From Nocardioides sp. (GTDB lineage Bacteria > Actinomycetota > Actinomycetes > Propionibacteriales > Nocardioidaceae), in contig NZ_JASEEQ010000001.1 of assembly GCF_030019515.1 (NCBI RefSeq), positions 310,001 through 374,000 of the forward strand: a stretch of 64,000 nucleotides of DNA, read 5' to 3'. The notes under the pieces are model-generated. The model was not told the origin of the DNA. It ran no database searches and was given only the letters and a program-made list of their open reading frames with translations. The position numbers and the translations under genes are program-made. Below, piece by piece: positions 48,410 to 57,700 of this stretch. Each line of letters starts with the position of its first letter. Position 1 is the first letter of the stretch.

Positions 48410-50541
48410 TTCGCACCCACCTCCATCATCTGGCGGAGCTCCTTCTTCAGATCGCTGATCTCGTCACGCAGCCGCGCGGCGACCTCGAAGTGCAGCTCGG
48501 CGGCAGCGCCCTTCATCTGGTCGGTGAGCTCCTGGATCAGCTGGGCGAGCTCGGCGCTCGGCAGGCCGGCGAGGTCGGCGGAGTGCTGCCCCGCCTCGCC
48601 GCCGGCGATCCGCGAGAGCCCGGGCACCGGGGCCTTGCGGTGCTTGGGGTCGAGGTGCTGCCAGGTGTCGAGCAGCTCCTGGGTGCTCTCGTCCTCGCGG
48701 GCCAGCATGTCGGTGATGTCCGCGATCTTCTTGCGCAGCGGCGTCGGGTCGATGCCGTGGGCGGTGTTGTAGGCGACCTGCTTGGCCCGGCGCCGGTTGG
48801 TCTCGTCGATCGCCGACTCCATCGACGGCGTGATCCGGTCGGCGTACATGTGCACCTGGCCGGACACGTTGCGGGCGGCGCGGCCGATCGTCTGGATCAG
48901 CGACTTGTCCGAGCGCAGGAAGCCCTCCTTGTCGGCGTCCAGGATCGCGACCAGCGACACCTCGGGCAGGTCCAGGCCCTCGCGCAGCAGGTTGATGCCG
49001 ACGAGCACGTCGTACTGCCCGAGCCGCAGGTCGCGGAGCAGCTCGATCCGCTTGAGGGTGTCCACCTCGGAGTGCAGGTAGCGGGTCCGGACCCCGGCGT
49101 CGAGGAGGTAGTCGGTGAGGTCCTCGGACATCTTCTTGGTCAGCGTCGTGACCAGCACCCGCTCGTTCTTCTCCACGCGCACGTTGATCTCGTGGATCAG
49201 GTCGTCGATCTGGCCCTTGGTCGGCTTGACCACGACCTCGGGGTCGACCAGCCCGGTCGGGCGGATGATCTGCTCGACCACATCAGGGGGGCCGCCGCCG
49301 GCACTGACTTTGTCCAACTCGTAGTCGCCCGGGGTGGCGGAGAGGTAGATGGTCTGGCCGATCCGGTCGAGGAACTCCTCCCAGCGCAGCGGCCGGTTGT
49401 CCATCGCGCTCGGCAGCCGGAAGCCGTGGTCGACCAGGTTGCGCTTGCGCGACATGTCGCCCTCGTACATGCCGCCGATCTGCGGGACGGCGACATGGGA
49501 CTCGTCGACGACCAGCACGAAGTCCTCGGGGAAGTAGTCGAGCAGGCAGTTCGGCGCGGAGCCACGGGTCCGGCCGTCGATGTGCATCGAGTAGTTCTCG
49601 ATGCCCGAGCAGGAGCCGACCTGGCGCATCATCTCGACGTCGTACGTCGTGCGCATCCGCAGCCGCTGCGCCTCCAGCAGCTTGCCCTGCCGCTCGAACG
49701 TCGCGAGCTGGTCCTCCAGCTCCAGCTCGATGCCGCGGATCGCGCGCTCCATGCGCTCGGGCCCGGCGACGTAGTGGGTCGCCGGGAAGATGTAGAGCTC
49801 CTCGTCCTCGGTGACGACCTCGCCGGTCACCGGGTGGAGCGTCATCATCCGCTCGATCTCGTCGCCGAAGAACTCGATCCGGATCGCCATCTCCTCGTAG
49901 ACCGGGAAGATCTCGAGGGTGTCCCCGCGGACCCGGAAGGTGCCGCGGGTGAACGACATGTCGTTGCGGGTGTACTGGATCTCGACCAGGCGCCGCAGGA
50001 TCGAGTCGCGGTCGTGCTCCTGGCCGACCTTGAGCCGGACCATCCGGTCGACGTACTCCTGCGGGGTGCCGAGGCCGTAGATGCAGGACACCGTGCTGAC
50101 CACGATCACGTCCCGCCGGGTGAGCAGGCTGTTGGTCGCGGAGTGGCGCAGCCGCTCGACCTCCTCGTTGATCGAGGAGTCCTTCTCGATGTAGGTGTCG
50201 GTCTGGGGGACGTAGGCCTCGGGCTGGTAGTAGTCGTAGTACGAGACGAAGTACTCGATCGCGTTCTCCGGGAACAGCTGGCGCAGCTCGTTGGCGAACT
50301 GCGCGGCCAGCGTCTTGTTCGGCTGCATGACCAGCATCGGCCGCTGCACCTGCTCGGCGACCCAGGCCACGGTCGCGGTCTTGCCGGTGCCCGTCGCCCC
50401 CAGCAGCACGACGTCCTGGACCCCCGCCCGGAGGCGCCGGGTGATCTCCTTGATCGCCGCCGGCTGGTCGCCGGACGGCTGGTAGTCCGAGACCACCTGG
50501 AACGGCGCCACCCGGCGCTCGAGATCGGTGACAGGTCGCAT
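48406..50541 (-). CDS. uvrB: excinuclease ABC subunit B
   Basis: A 711-residue Uvr[15 protein letters not shown] is Walker [19 protein letters not shown] the damage-binding beta-hairpin, DESHV the DEAD-like box, TIGRAARN the helicase motif VI, and [20 protein letters not shown] the C-terminal UVR domain that binds UvrC. UvrB verifies DNA lesions handed over by UvrA in nucleotide excision repair. ATG 50541. Length equals the family norm. Confidence 0.97.
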   Translation of the reverse strand: MRPVTDLERRVAPFQVVSDYQPSGDQPAAIKEITRRLRAGVQDVVLLGATGTGKTATVAWVAEQVQRPMLVMQPNKTLAAQFANELRQLFPENAIEYFVSYYDYYQPEAYVPQTDTYIEKDSSINEEVERLRHSATNSLLTRRDVIVVSTVSCIYGLGTPQEYVDRMVRLKVGQEHDRDSILRRLVEIQYTRNDMSFTRGTFRVRGDTLEIFPVYEEMAIRIEFFGDEIERMMTLHPVTGEVVTEDEELYIFPATHYVAGPERMERAIRGIELELEDQLATFERQGKLLEAQRLRMRTTYDVEMMRQVGSCSGIENYSMHIDGRTRGSAPNCLLDYFPEDFVLVVDESHVAVPQIGGMYEGDMSRKRNLVDHGFRLPSAMDNRPLRWEEFLDRIGQTIYLSATPGDYELDKVSAGGGPPDVVEQIIRPTGLVDPEVVVKPTKGQIDDLIHEINVRVEKNERVLVTTLTKKMSEDLTDYLLDAGVRTRYLHSEVDTLKRIELLRDLRLGQYDVLVGINLLREGLDLPEVSLVAILDADKEGFLRSDKSLIQTIGRAARNVSGQVHMYADRITPSMESAIDETNRRRAKQVAYNTAHGIDPTPLRKKIADITDMLAREDESTQELLDTWQHLDPKHRKAPVPGLSRIAGGEAGQHSADLAGLPSAELAQLIQELTDQMKGAAAELHFEVAARLRDEISDLKKELRQMMEVGAK

Positions 50542-50622
50542 GGTTCGAGCCTAGACGGGGGCGCCGACAGCCGCCGCCGTGTGTTTCCACGGGCCCGCGG
50601 CCCGCTCGCTAGGGTTTGCAGC

Positions 50623-51882
50623 GTGAGCAGCCCGTTGTCCGTCGCCGAGCGGCTGTTCACCGTGCTGCGCCGCACCCTGCTGGCCGTGGTCGGCATCCAG
50701 CTGGCGCTGGCGATCGTGATGACGCTGGTCGACTCTTACCGGCGCCGCGGCAAGCGGCCCAAGCCGTTCCCGGTCACCGCGCCGCGCACCGTGCCGGTCG
50801 GCGACGGCACCCTCACCACGTACACCTACGGGCAGGACCTGTACCAGGCGATGCTCACCGCGATCGCCGGCGCCCAGCGCCAGATCCTCTTCGAGACCTA
50901 CATCTGGAAGGGCGACGAGGTCGGGGAGCGCTTCAAGTCCGCGCTCGCCGCGGCCGCCGACCGGGGTGTGGAGGTCTACTGCATCTACGACGGCTTCGCG
51001 AACCTCGTGGTCTCGCCCCGGTTCAAGCGGTTCCCGCGGAACATGAAGGTGCTGCGCTACCCCGCCTACCCGGCCGGGCTGCACTTCTTCGACCTGCGCC
51101 GGTACGGCCGCGACCACCGCAAGATCCTGGTCGTCGACGACGCGGTCGGCTTCGTCGGCGGCTACAACATCGGCTCGGCGTACGCCACGGAGTGGCGCGA
51201 CACGCACGTGCGCATCACGGGGCCCGGCGTGTGGGACCTCAAGCGGGCGTTCGCGGACTTCTGGAACCTCAACCGCCGCCGTCGCCTCGGCAGCAGCGAG
51301 CGGCCGCTGCTGCTCGAGACCGCGTCCGAGTGGGAGCCGCGGATCCGGATCCACCGCAACGTGCCCCGGCTGTGGATGTTCCCGATCCGCTCGATCTACA
51401 TCGAGGCGATCAGCCGGGCCTCGACCAACGTGTGGCTGACCCACGCCTACTTCCTGCCCGACCAGGACTTCGTCGACGCGATCAAGGACGCCGCGCGCCG
51501 CGGGGTCGACGTACGCCTGCTGCTGCCGCACAAGTCCAACCACATCGTCGCCGACTGGCTCTCCCGCGGGTACTTCTCGCAGCTGCTGGATGCCGGGGTC
51601 CGGATCTTCCGGTTCAAGGACGCGATGGTGCACGCGAAGACCGCCACCATCGACGGCACCTGGTCGACGGTCGGCACGGCGAACATCGACCGGCTCAGCC
51701 TCACCGGCAACTACGAGATCAACGTCGAGATCATCGACCCGGGCTTCGCGGAGACGATGGAGGAGATCTACCACACCGACGAGTCCAACTCGCTCGAGCT
51801 CACCCACGCGGAGTGGGAGGCGCGGGACCTGCACCGCAAGTTCACCGAGGCCCTGCTCGGGCCGCTGCGTCCGTTGCTCTGA
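50623..51882 (+). CDS. phospholipase D / cardiolipin synthase family protein
   Basis: A 419-residue protein with an N-terminal helix (LLAVVGIQLALAIVMTLV) and two HKD motifs: GRDHRKILVVDD (first) and AMVHAKTATIDG (second), each followed by the G(G)xN stretch. It should be a membrane-bound phosphatidyltransferase; cardiolipin synthase is the usual role. GTG 50623 begins VSSPLSVAERLF. It is divergent from uvrB. Confidence 0.9.
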   Translation: MSSPLSVAERLFTVLRRTLLAVVGIQLALAIVMTLVDSYRRRGKRPKPFPVTAPRTVPVGDGTLTTYTYGQDLYQAMLTAIAGAQRQILFETYIWKGDEVGERFKSALAAAADRGVEVYCIYDGFANLVVSPRFKRFPRNMKVLRYPAYPAGLHFFDLRRYGRDHRKILVVDDAVGFVGGYNIGSAYATEWRDTHVRITGPGVWDLKRAFADFWNLNRRRRLGSSERPLLLETASEWEPRIRIHRNVPRLWMFPIRSIYIEAISRASTNVWLTHAYFLPDQDFVDAIKDAARRGVDVRLLLPHKSNHIVADWLSRGYFSQLLDAGVRIFRFKDAMVHAKTATIDGTWSTVGTANIDRLSLTGNYEINVEIIDPGFAETMEEIYHTDESNSLELTHAEWEARDLHRKFTEALLGPLRPLL

Positions 51883-51900
51883 CCCGTCGCCTCCGGGGGC

Positions 51901-52467
51901 CTACCGGCGGCCGGTCCCCCGCGCCGCGTCCGGCTGCACGCGCAGCGCGGTCAGGGTGGTCGAGAGCATCTCGTAGTGGCCGACGAGCATCAGCAGCTCG
52001 ATGCACACCCGCTCGTCGAGCTCCGCACGCAGCGCCGCCCAGGTCGGGTCGGAGAGGTCCCGGGTGTGGTGGAGCTCGTCGGTCGCGTCCAGCAGCAGCG
52101 CCTGCCGCGGGGTCCAGCCGGGCGCGTCCGGGCCGTCGCTCACCCGGTCGACGGCCGCGGCATCGAGGCCGGCCCGGCGGGCCAGCCGCGTGTGCTGGGT
52201 GTGCTCGTACTCCGAGCCGGTGAGCACCGCGACCCGCAGGATCACCAGCTCGGTGTCACGCCGCGGCAGCCGGCCACCCGGCATCAGCCGGCCGGCGAAG
52301 AACAGCCAGCCCCAGAACAGCCGGCGGTTCCGGCCGAGCGTGAGGAAGACCGCCGGCGGCACGGTGCCGCTGACCCGGCCCGCGAGCCACGCGAAGGCCG
52401 TCACGAACGGTCCGACCTCACGAAGACCGCCGGGCCGGACGCGCGCCGGCGTGGTCCGGGCGCTCAT
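51901..52467 (-). CDS. carboxymuconolactone decarboxylase family protein
   Basis: A 188-residue AhpD-like protein. TELVILRVAVLTGSEYEHTQH has the family ExxxH pattern but lacks the CxxC of AhpD peroxidases, so it is closer to gamma-carboxymuconolactone decarboxylase; the reaction is unknown. ATG 52467 overlaps the stop of the SDR gene (ATGA), implying joint expression. Confidence 0.85.
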   Translation of the reverse strand: MSARTTPARVRPGGLREVGPFVTAFAWLAGRVSGTVPPAVFLTLGRNRRLFWGWLFFAGRLMPGGRLPRRDTELVILRVAVLTGSEYEHTQHTRLARRAGLDAAAVDRVSDGPDAPGWTPRQALLLDATDELHHTRDLSDPTWAALRAELDERVCIELLMLVGHYEMLSTTLTALRVQPDAARGTGRR

Positions 52468-53348
52468 GCCGCACGGTCCGCGCGCCGGGCGCGGGCGACG
52501 GCGGGCAGCGCCCGGTTCGCGCCGCGGTTGAGGACGGTCATCATCAGCGCGTACGCCGGGGGGCACCAGCGCTGTACGGCGTGCACCACCCGGATGTCGG
52601 CGGAGGTGTAGACCCAGTAGCGGCGCCGCAGCATGCCCCGGACGATCGCCTCGGCGGCTGCCTCGGGGGTCACCGCACGCCGGCGGAAGCGCGCCCGGGC
52701 GCGCTCGAACGCGGGGCTCGCGGTGTCGACGCCGGCGATCCGCACGGTCTCGGTGAGCCCGGTGTCGACACCGCCCGGGCAGACCAGGCAGACGTGGATG
52801 CCGTGCGGGCGGAGGTCGAAGCGGAGCACCTCGGAGAGGCCGCGCAGCCCGAACTTCGTGGCGCTGTAGCCGGCGTGCCACGGCATGCCGATGATGCCGG
52901 CGGCCGACGAGACGTTGACGACCCACCCGCCGCGGCCGGCGTCGACCATCTCGGGGACCAGCGTCTCGAGCACGTGGATGGGGCCCATCAGGTTGACCTC
53001 GACGAGCCGCCGCCACTGGTCGTGCTCCATCGCGGCGACGGTGCCCCAGATCGCGATGCCCGCGACGTTGAGGACCGCGTCCATCGCGCCGGAGACCGCC
53101 GTGACCTCCGCCGCGAGCGCGCGGACGGCGTCGTAGTCGGCGATGTCGGCGGGTACGGCCAGCACCACGGTGCTCCCGCAGGCCCGCAGGTGCTCGGCGA
53201 ACTCGGCCAGCCGCGGCGCGTCGACGTCGGTGAGGTGCAGCCGGGCACCCCGGCGGCCGAGCAGCTCGGCGGTGGCCCGGCCGATGCCGCTCGCCGCTCC
53301 GGTGAGGAAGACGTTGGCGTCCTGCAGGTCGGGTGGTCGGCTGCGCAC
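52464..53348 (-). CDS. short-chain dehydrogenase/reductase
   Basis: A 294-residue SDR. TGAASGIGRATAELLG binds the cofactor (VDAP after strand 2 suggests NAD), and NVSSAAGIIG with YSATKFG holds Ser, Tyr and Lys. The C-terminal extension with YWVYTSADIRVVHAVQRWCP is typical of membrane-associated acyl or retinol-type SDRs. The GTG at 53348 was selected because the fold begins 10 residues later; ATG 53411 would add 21 residues and place the start inside an inverted repeat. Confidence 0.85.
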   Translation of the reverse strand: MRSRPPDLQDANVFLTGAASGIGRATAELLGRRGARLHLTDVDAPRLAEFAEHLRACGSTVVLAVPADIADYDAVRALAAEVTAVSGAMDAVLNVAGIAIWGTVAAMEHDQWRRLVEVNLMGPIHVLETLVPEMVDAGRGGWVVNVSSAAGIIGMPWHAGYSATKFGLRGLSEVLRFDLRPHGIHVCLVCPGGVDTGLTETVRIAGVDTASPAFERARARFRRRAVTPEAAAEAIVRGMLRRRYWVYTSADIRVVHAVQRWCPPAYALMMTVLNRGANRALPAVARARRADRAA

Positions 53349-53403
53349 GAGGGTGCAACGGCGCCTCGCCACCGCGGTTACGTCCCTCGCCTCCCACCCG
53401 CGA

Positions 53404-53449
53404 GACGTCATACGGTCCGTGGAGGGGGACACACTGTCCGTATGACGTC
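53404..53449. promoter_or_regulatory. 12-base inverted repeat, possible operator
   Basis: GACGTCATACGG (53404-53415) and its exact complement CCGTATGACGTC (53438-53449) are separated by 22 bases in front of the SDR gene. It suits a dimer-of-dimers operator or a hairpin in the leader. Confidence 0.5.
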
Positions 53450-53467
53450 CGGCGGCGGCGGGTGGTC

Positions 53468-54412
53468 TCAGCGCCGGGTGACCCGCGCCGGCAGGTGCGT
53501 GCGCGGCGCCATCCGGGGCCCGTGCCGCTCGCGGCGGCCGGCCACGAGCGCGACCAGCACCGGCACCCGGCCGCGGTGCGGTCGCCAGGGCTCGAGGAAC
53601 TCGGCCATCTCGTCGTCGGAGAACGGCCGGCCGGCCACCGCCCAGCCCAGGTCCTTCGCGACGTGGTAGTCGCCGAACGACACGGCGTCCGGATCGCCGT
53701 GGGCCCGCTGGCGCACCTCGGCGGCGGTCCACACGCCGATGCCGGGCAGGCTGGTCAGCCGGCGCTCGACCTCCCCGCCGGGCAGGCCGGTGGTCCGCTC
53801 GAGCGCGTCCGCGACCCGGGCGGCGGACACGAGCGCGCGGGAGCGCGCGGGGTCGACGTGCATCCGCAGCCACTCCCACGACGGGACGCGGCGGAGGATG
53901 GCCGGGTCGGGCTGCACCCACAGCTTCAGGTCGGGGCCCGGGCCGGGGGCGCGCTCGCCGTACCGGTGCACGAGCATCCGGAACCCGGCGAACGCCTCCA
54001 GGCCGGTGACCTTCTGCTCGATGATCGCCGGCACCAGCGACTCCATCACCAGCCCCGTGCGGCCGAGCCGCCAGTGCGGGTAGCGGCGCCAGCCCTCCGC
54101 GACGAGCGGGTGCGGCCCCGGGTCGAAGCCGCGCACGTCGTCCTCGGCGCCGAGCAGCGCCGGCAGCGAGTCGAGCACCCACGCCGCCCCGGGCCCCCAC
54201 GCCTCCGCGTGGACCACGCCGTCGCCCGGCCGCGCCCGGACCGCTAGCGTCGTCGGCCCGTCCGGCGTGCGGATGCCGCGCCAGTGGGTGTCGCCGTCGG
54301 CGTGGCGGTCGATGCGGTACGTCGGGTCGCCGCCCCCGCGCCGGTGCACGCCGAGAACCGAGCCGACCGGGCACGGCCACTCCGGTCGCCACTCCCGCAC
54401 CCGTCCGTCCAT
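53468..54412 (-). CDS. AlkA-like DNA glycosylase (HhH-GPD)
   Basis: A 314-residue HhH-GPD protein. LTSLPGIGVWTAAEV is the helix-hairpin-helix and FGDYHVAK contains the catalytic Asp, as in 3-methyladenine DNA glycosylase II; MESLVPAIIEQKVTG matches the conserved helix before it. It should excise alkylated bases. ATG 54412 is preferred since an upstream GTG at 54442 would run into the KstR operator. It shares a 64-base divergent region with the enoyl-CoA isomerase gene. Confidence 0.85.
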   Translation of the reverse strand: MDGRVREWRPEWPCPVGSVLGVHRRGGGDPTYRIDRHADGDTHWRGIRTPDGPTTLAVRARPGDGVVHAEAWGPGAAWVLDSLPALLGAEDDVRGFDPGPHPLVAEGWRRYPHWRLGRTGLVMESLVPAIIEQKVTGLEAFAGFRMLVHRYGERAPGPGPDLKLWVQPDPAILRRVPSWEWLRMHVDPARSRALVSAARVADALERTTGLPGGEVERRLTSLPGIGVWTAAEVRQRAHGDPDAVSFGDYHVAKDLGWAVAGRPFSDDEMAEFLEPWRPHRGRVPVLVALVAGRRERHGPRMAPRTHLPARVTRR

Positions 54413-54442
54413 CGCGGCGAGGATAGCCCGGGCCGCCGACAC

Positions 54443-54456
54443 TGGAACGTGTTCTA
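54443..54456. promoter_or_regulatory. KstR operator, enoyl-CoA isomerase / glycosylase
   Basis: TGGAACGTGTTCTA matches TnnAACnnGTTnnA exactly. It lies 21 bases from the isomerase ATG (54477) and 31 bases from the glycosylase start (54412). Confidence 0.85.
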
Positions 54457-54476
54457 GTCCTGGCTAGTCTGGTCGC

Positions 54477-55250
54477 ATGCCGCTGCTGATCGAGGACCGC
54501 GCGCGGGTCCGCACGCTCACCCTGGACCGCCCCGACGCGCTGAACGCGTTCGACGAGGAGCTGTACGACGCCACCACGGACGCGCTGCGCGACGCCGCCG
54601 AGGATCCCGGGGTCGCGGTGGTGCTGCTCACCGGCGCCGGCCGCGGCTTCAGCGCCGGCACCGACCTGCTCGAGATGCACGCCCGGGCCACCGACCCGGC
54701 GTTCGTCCCCGGGCGGCACGGCTTCGTCGGGCTGGTCGACGCGCTCGCCGAGTTCCCCAAGCCGCTGATCTGCGCGGTGAACGGGGTCGGACTCGGCATC
54801 GGCGCCACGATCCTGGGCTTCGCCGACCTGGCGCTCATGTCGACGACGGCGCGGCTCAAGTGCCCGTTCACCAGCCTCGGGGTCGCCCCCGAGGCGGCGT
54901 CGTCGTACCTCCTCCCCCGCCTGGTCGGGCGGCAGCAGGCGGCGTGGGTGCTGCTGTCGGCCGAGTGGGTCTCCGCGCAGGAGGCGCTCGAGATGGGCCT
55001 GGTCTGGCGGGTCTGCGAGCCCGACGACCTGCTGCCCGAGGCGCGTCGGCACGCCGAGCTGCTGGCCGCGCGGCCGATCGCGTCCCTGGTGGCGGTCAAG
55101 CGCACGATGACCGAGCCGCTGCGTGCCGGGATCGCTGCGGCCCGCGAGCGCGAGAACGCCGCGTTCGCCGAGCTGATGGGCGGGCCGGCGAACCTCGAGG
55201 CGCTCGCGGCGTTCGCCGAGCGCCGCGAGCCGGACTTCAGCGGCCTCTGA
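54477..55250 (+). CDS. enoyl-CoA hydratase/isomerase, ECI2-like
   Basis: A 257-residue crotonase-fold protein. GFSAGTDLLEM (57-67) and NGVGLGIGATIL (102-113) form the oxyanion hole. LGVAPEAASSYLLP around Glu139 resembles the SPEGCSSYTFP segment of delta3,delta2-enoyl-CoA isomerases (ECI2/PECI), so isomerase activity is more likely than hydratase, by inference. The KstR box 21 bases upstream places it in sterol side-chain or ring beta-oxidation. Confidence 0.85.
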   Translation: MPLLIEDRARVRTLTLDRPDALNAFDEELYDATTDALRDAAEDPGVAVVLLTGAGRGFSAGTDLLEMHARATDPAFVPGRHGFVGLVDALAEFPKPLICAVNGVGLGIGATILGFADLALMSTTARLKCPFTSLGVAPEAASSYLLPRLVGRQQAAWVLLSAEWVSAQEALEMGLVWRVCEPDDLLPEARRHAELLAARPIASLVAVKRTMTEPLRAGIAAARERENAAFAELMGGPANLEALAAFAERREPDFSGL

Positions 55251-55251
55251 C

Positions 55252-56238
55252 TCAGCGGCCGGTGCTGGCCGGCGGCTCGGTGAGCACCCGCAGCGCCAGC
55301 TGGGTCGTCGCGGGGACCCCGAGGTGGCCGACCACCCGCGAGACCCGGTCCGGGTGGAGCGGCAGCAGGCCGGGGCTGCCCGGGACGTCCGGGGTCAGGC
55401 CGAGGTCCAGGTCGGTGCGGCCGGACATGATCGCGAGGTTGAACTCGAACCGCTCCCGGGCGGCGGGGGTGGCCAGCCGCTTCAGCACGGCCGAGCCGAT
55501 CCGGGGCCGGCCGACCTCCGCGCAGTAGGAGTCGAGGGTCGCCACCAGGGTCGCGCCCCCGCAGTGGTCGATGTCGGCCCACACGGCCCGCATCGAGCCC
55601 ATCTCGGAGAGCAGGAACGGTGCGATCTTCTCGCCGATCCCGGGGACGCCGGGCAGGTTGTCGCTCGGGTCGCCGCGGAGGGCGGCGTACTCCAGATAGT
55701 GCTCGGCCGCGATGCCGTACATGGCGCGGAGCCGGCCCGGGTTCAGCAGCGGGGAGCCGTTGATGCCGCCGGTGATCAGCCGCAGCACCTGGGTGTGCTC
55801 GCTGATGTGGGCGAACGCGTCGCGGTCGGAGGTGATCAGCACGCAGCTCCAGCCGTGCCGCTCGGCCCAGGTGGCCGCGGACGCGTTCACGTCGTCCGCC
55901 TCGAGGCCGTCCGGGGTGACCGTGAGCATCCCGAGGGCGTCGAGGAGCGCGGCCGCCCGCTCGAGCTGGTCGACCAGGGCGGGGTCCTTCTCGGCGCGAC
56001 CGGCCTTGTACGCCGGGTAGGCCTGCTCGCGCACCGACGTACGCCGGTCGTCGAGACCGAACAGCACCGCGTCCGGGGCGAACCGGTCGATCGCGTCGAG
56101 GATCTGGCGCAGCATGCCGTGCAGCGCCCAGGCGGGCCGGCCGCCGTGGTCCAGGAGGCCGGACCCGACGCGGGCGTGGTGGTTGCGGTGCAGCAGCGAC
56201 GGGGCGTCGACGGCCAGCAGCAGGCGCGCCCCGCTCAC
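55252..56238 (-). CDS. 5'-3' exonuclease (PolI N-terminal type)
   Basis: A 328-residue stand-alone 5' nuclease. LLAVDAPSLLHRNHHA, GLEADDVNASAATWA, LITSDRDAFAHI and RGDPSDNLPGVPGIGEK carry the acidic metal-binding residues and the helix-hairpin-helix of the FEN/PolI family. It could remove RNA primers or flaps. The GTG start overlaps the stop of the App1-like gene (GTGA), and it converges with the isomerase gene one base away. Confidence 0.9.
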   Translation of the reverse strand: MSGARLLLAVDAPSLLHRNHHARVGSGLLDHGGRPAWALHGMLRQILDAIDRFAPDAVLFGLDDRRTSVREQAYPAYKAGRAEKDPALVDQLERAAALLDALGMLTVTPDGLEADDVNASAATWAERHGWSCVLITSDRDAFAHISEHTQVLRLITGGINGSPLLNPGRLRAMYGIAAEHYLEYAALRGDPSDNLPGVPGIGEKIAPFLLSEMGSMRAVWADIDHCGGATLVATLDSYCAEVGRPRIGSAVLKRLATPAARERFEFNLAIMSGRTDLDLGLTPDVPGSPGLLPLHPDRVSRVVGHLGVPATTQLALRVLTEPPASTGR

Positions 56239-57251
56239 AGCAGCCCGATCGAGGCGGCGTGGCGGCGTACCGCCGCGCTGTCGGCGGCGAGCACGAACGG
56301 CACGTCGTGCGCCCAGGAGTCGCTGACCCGTTCGACCCGGCCGTCGCCCGGGTCGAGGCGGACCTCGCGGATGTAGACCGCCAGGATCCGGCCGGGGTGG
56401 GCGGCGACGACCTCGGCGTAGATCTGCGGGTCCCGCTCGCCGGAGTCGCCGATCAGCACGAACCGCAGGCCGGGGTGCAGCGCGAGCACCTCCTCGATCC
56501 GGTCGTGCTTGCGGGCCCGGCCCTCGCGACTGCCGACCAGGTCGCGCAGCAGCAGCGGACCGAGCGGGAAGTCGCGGTGGTCGAGGAACGCGAGCAGGAA
56601 CGCGTGCAGGTTCCACGGGCTCGAGGAGACGTAGAAGAACGGGTTCGCGCCCGCCTCGAGGTCCCGGTAGAGCTCGGCGGCGCCGGGGAACGGGGTGCGG
56701 GTCAGGGCCGACCCGGTGAAGGTCTGGCGCAGCATCAGGCCGACCCGCTGCACGCCGGTCTCGATGATCGTGTCGTCGACGTCGGAGATCACGCCGAACG
56801 CCGCGTCCGGGCCGGGCACCCGGACCCGCACCGGGGTCGGGTGCGGGTCGGCGAGGCCGCGGTACTGCCTGGCCAGCTCGACCCGGCCGTGCTGCCACGG
56901 ACCGGTGGGGGCGGTGGGACGCAGCCGGGCCAGGAAGTAGCCCTCCGTGTCGGTGACGACCTCGACGGAGGCGTCGGCGACCGTCACCCGCAGCGGCACC
57001 CCCGGCAGCTCGGCGGTCAGGAACTGCCGCAGGCTCCGGCGTACGGCGGCGCCGACGCCCTCGCCCTCCACCGCGTCGGTCGGCGGCGGGTCGTCGAGCA
57101 CCCGGCCGCGGACGACCACGCCCTCGGAGCCGCCGTGGCCCAGGTAGGCCTCGATCCGGAAGTCCGCCGGCCGCCCGGACCCCTTCCGTCGCAGGCGCGC
57201 GGCGTCCCAGGCGCGCTCGACGTCGACCACGAGGCGCTGCAACCGGCTCAC
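56235..57251 (-). CDS. App1-family phosphatidate phosphatase (DUF2183)
   Basis: A 338-residue protein with HAD-type catalysis: ISDVDDTIIETG is the DxDxT motif, YVSSSPWNL the second and IGDSGERDPQIY the last. This is the DUF2183/App1 signature; yeast App1 is a Mg-dependent phosphatidate phosphatase. Residues 1-150 are a beta-rich N-terminal domain. GTG start at 57251. Confidence 0.88.
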   Translation of the reverse strand: MSRLQRLVVDVERAWDAARLRRKGSGRPADFRIEAYLGHGGSEGVVVRGRVLDDPPPTDAVEGEGVGAAVRRSLRQFLTAELPGVPLRVTVADASVEVVTDTEGYFLARLRPTAPTGPWQHGRVELARQYRGLADPHPTPVRVRVPGPDAAFGVISDVDDTIIETGVQRVGLMLRQTFTGSALTRTPFPGAAELYRDLEAGANPFFYVSSSPWNLHAFLLAFLDHRDFPLGPLLLRDLVGSREGRARKHDRIEEVLALHPGLRFVLIGDSGERDPQIYAEVVAAHPGRILAVYIREVRLDPGDGRVERVSDSWAHDVPFVLAADSAAVRRHAASIGLL

Positions 57252-57282
57252 GGACCCACCGTAGGGGCGCGGCCGGGCGGGA

Positions 57283-57591
57283 TCATCCGGCGAGGTAGTC
57301 CCGGACGTTCGAGGGCAGCCCGAGGACCACCGCGCGGCCGCCGTGCTCGACGCTGAGCCCGCGGTCGGTCAGCGCGAGCTGCCAGCGGTGCAGGTCCAGC
57401 CGGACGCGCAGCGACTCGAGCAGCACGGCGGCGCGCTCGCCGGCGTCGCGCGGCTCGTGGTTGGTGGCGAGGATCAGCTCGAAGGCGAGCTCGCCGGGGT
57501 TGAGCTCGCCGAGCCGTGTCAGCACGTCGTCGAGGTCGATGAGCGTCGGCGCGAGCAGCAGGTCGGTCAGGTCGTGGGGTCGCACGGTCAT
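57283..57591 (-). CDS. hypothetical small protein
   Basis: A 102-residue protein (DLTDLLLAPTLIDLDDVLTR; RVRLDLHRWQLALTDRGL). ATG 57591 follows AAGGAGG at good distance, so it is probably expressed. No domain recognised. It is divergent from the DNA ligase gene, with 109 bases between. Confidence 0.65.
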   Translation of the reverse strand: MTVRPHDLTDLLLAPTLIDLDDVLTRLGELNPGELAFELILATNHEPRDAGERAAVLLESLRVRLDLHRWQLALTDRGLSVEHGGRAVVLGLPSNVRDYLAG

Positions 57592-57700
57592 GGTCGGGCC
57601 TCCTTCAGCTCCGACGCTATCGACGGCCGCGGCGCGGCACGGAGGGCCGAAGGTCCCGAGCCGACCGCCATCCGTCGGTGCCGTCGTCTTGAATGGACCC

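Noticed and set aside
47062..51882. A 1606-residue open frame on the plus strand
   Set aside because: Most of it is antisense to uvrB, the VOC gene and the MFS gene with proline/arginine-rich nonsense composition; only the last 419 residues (50623-51882) are a real protein.
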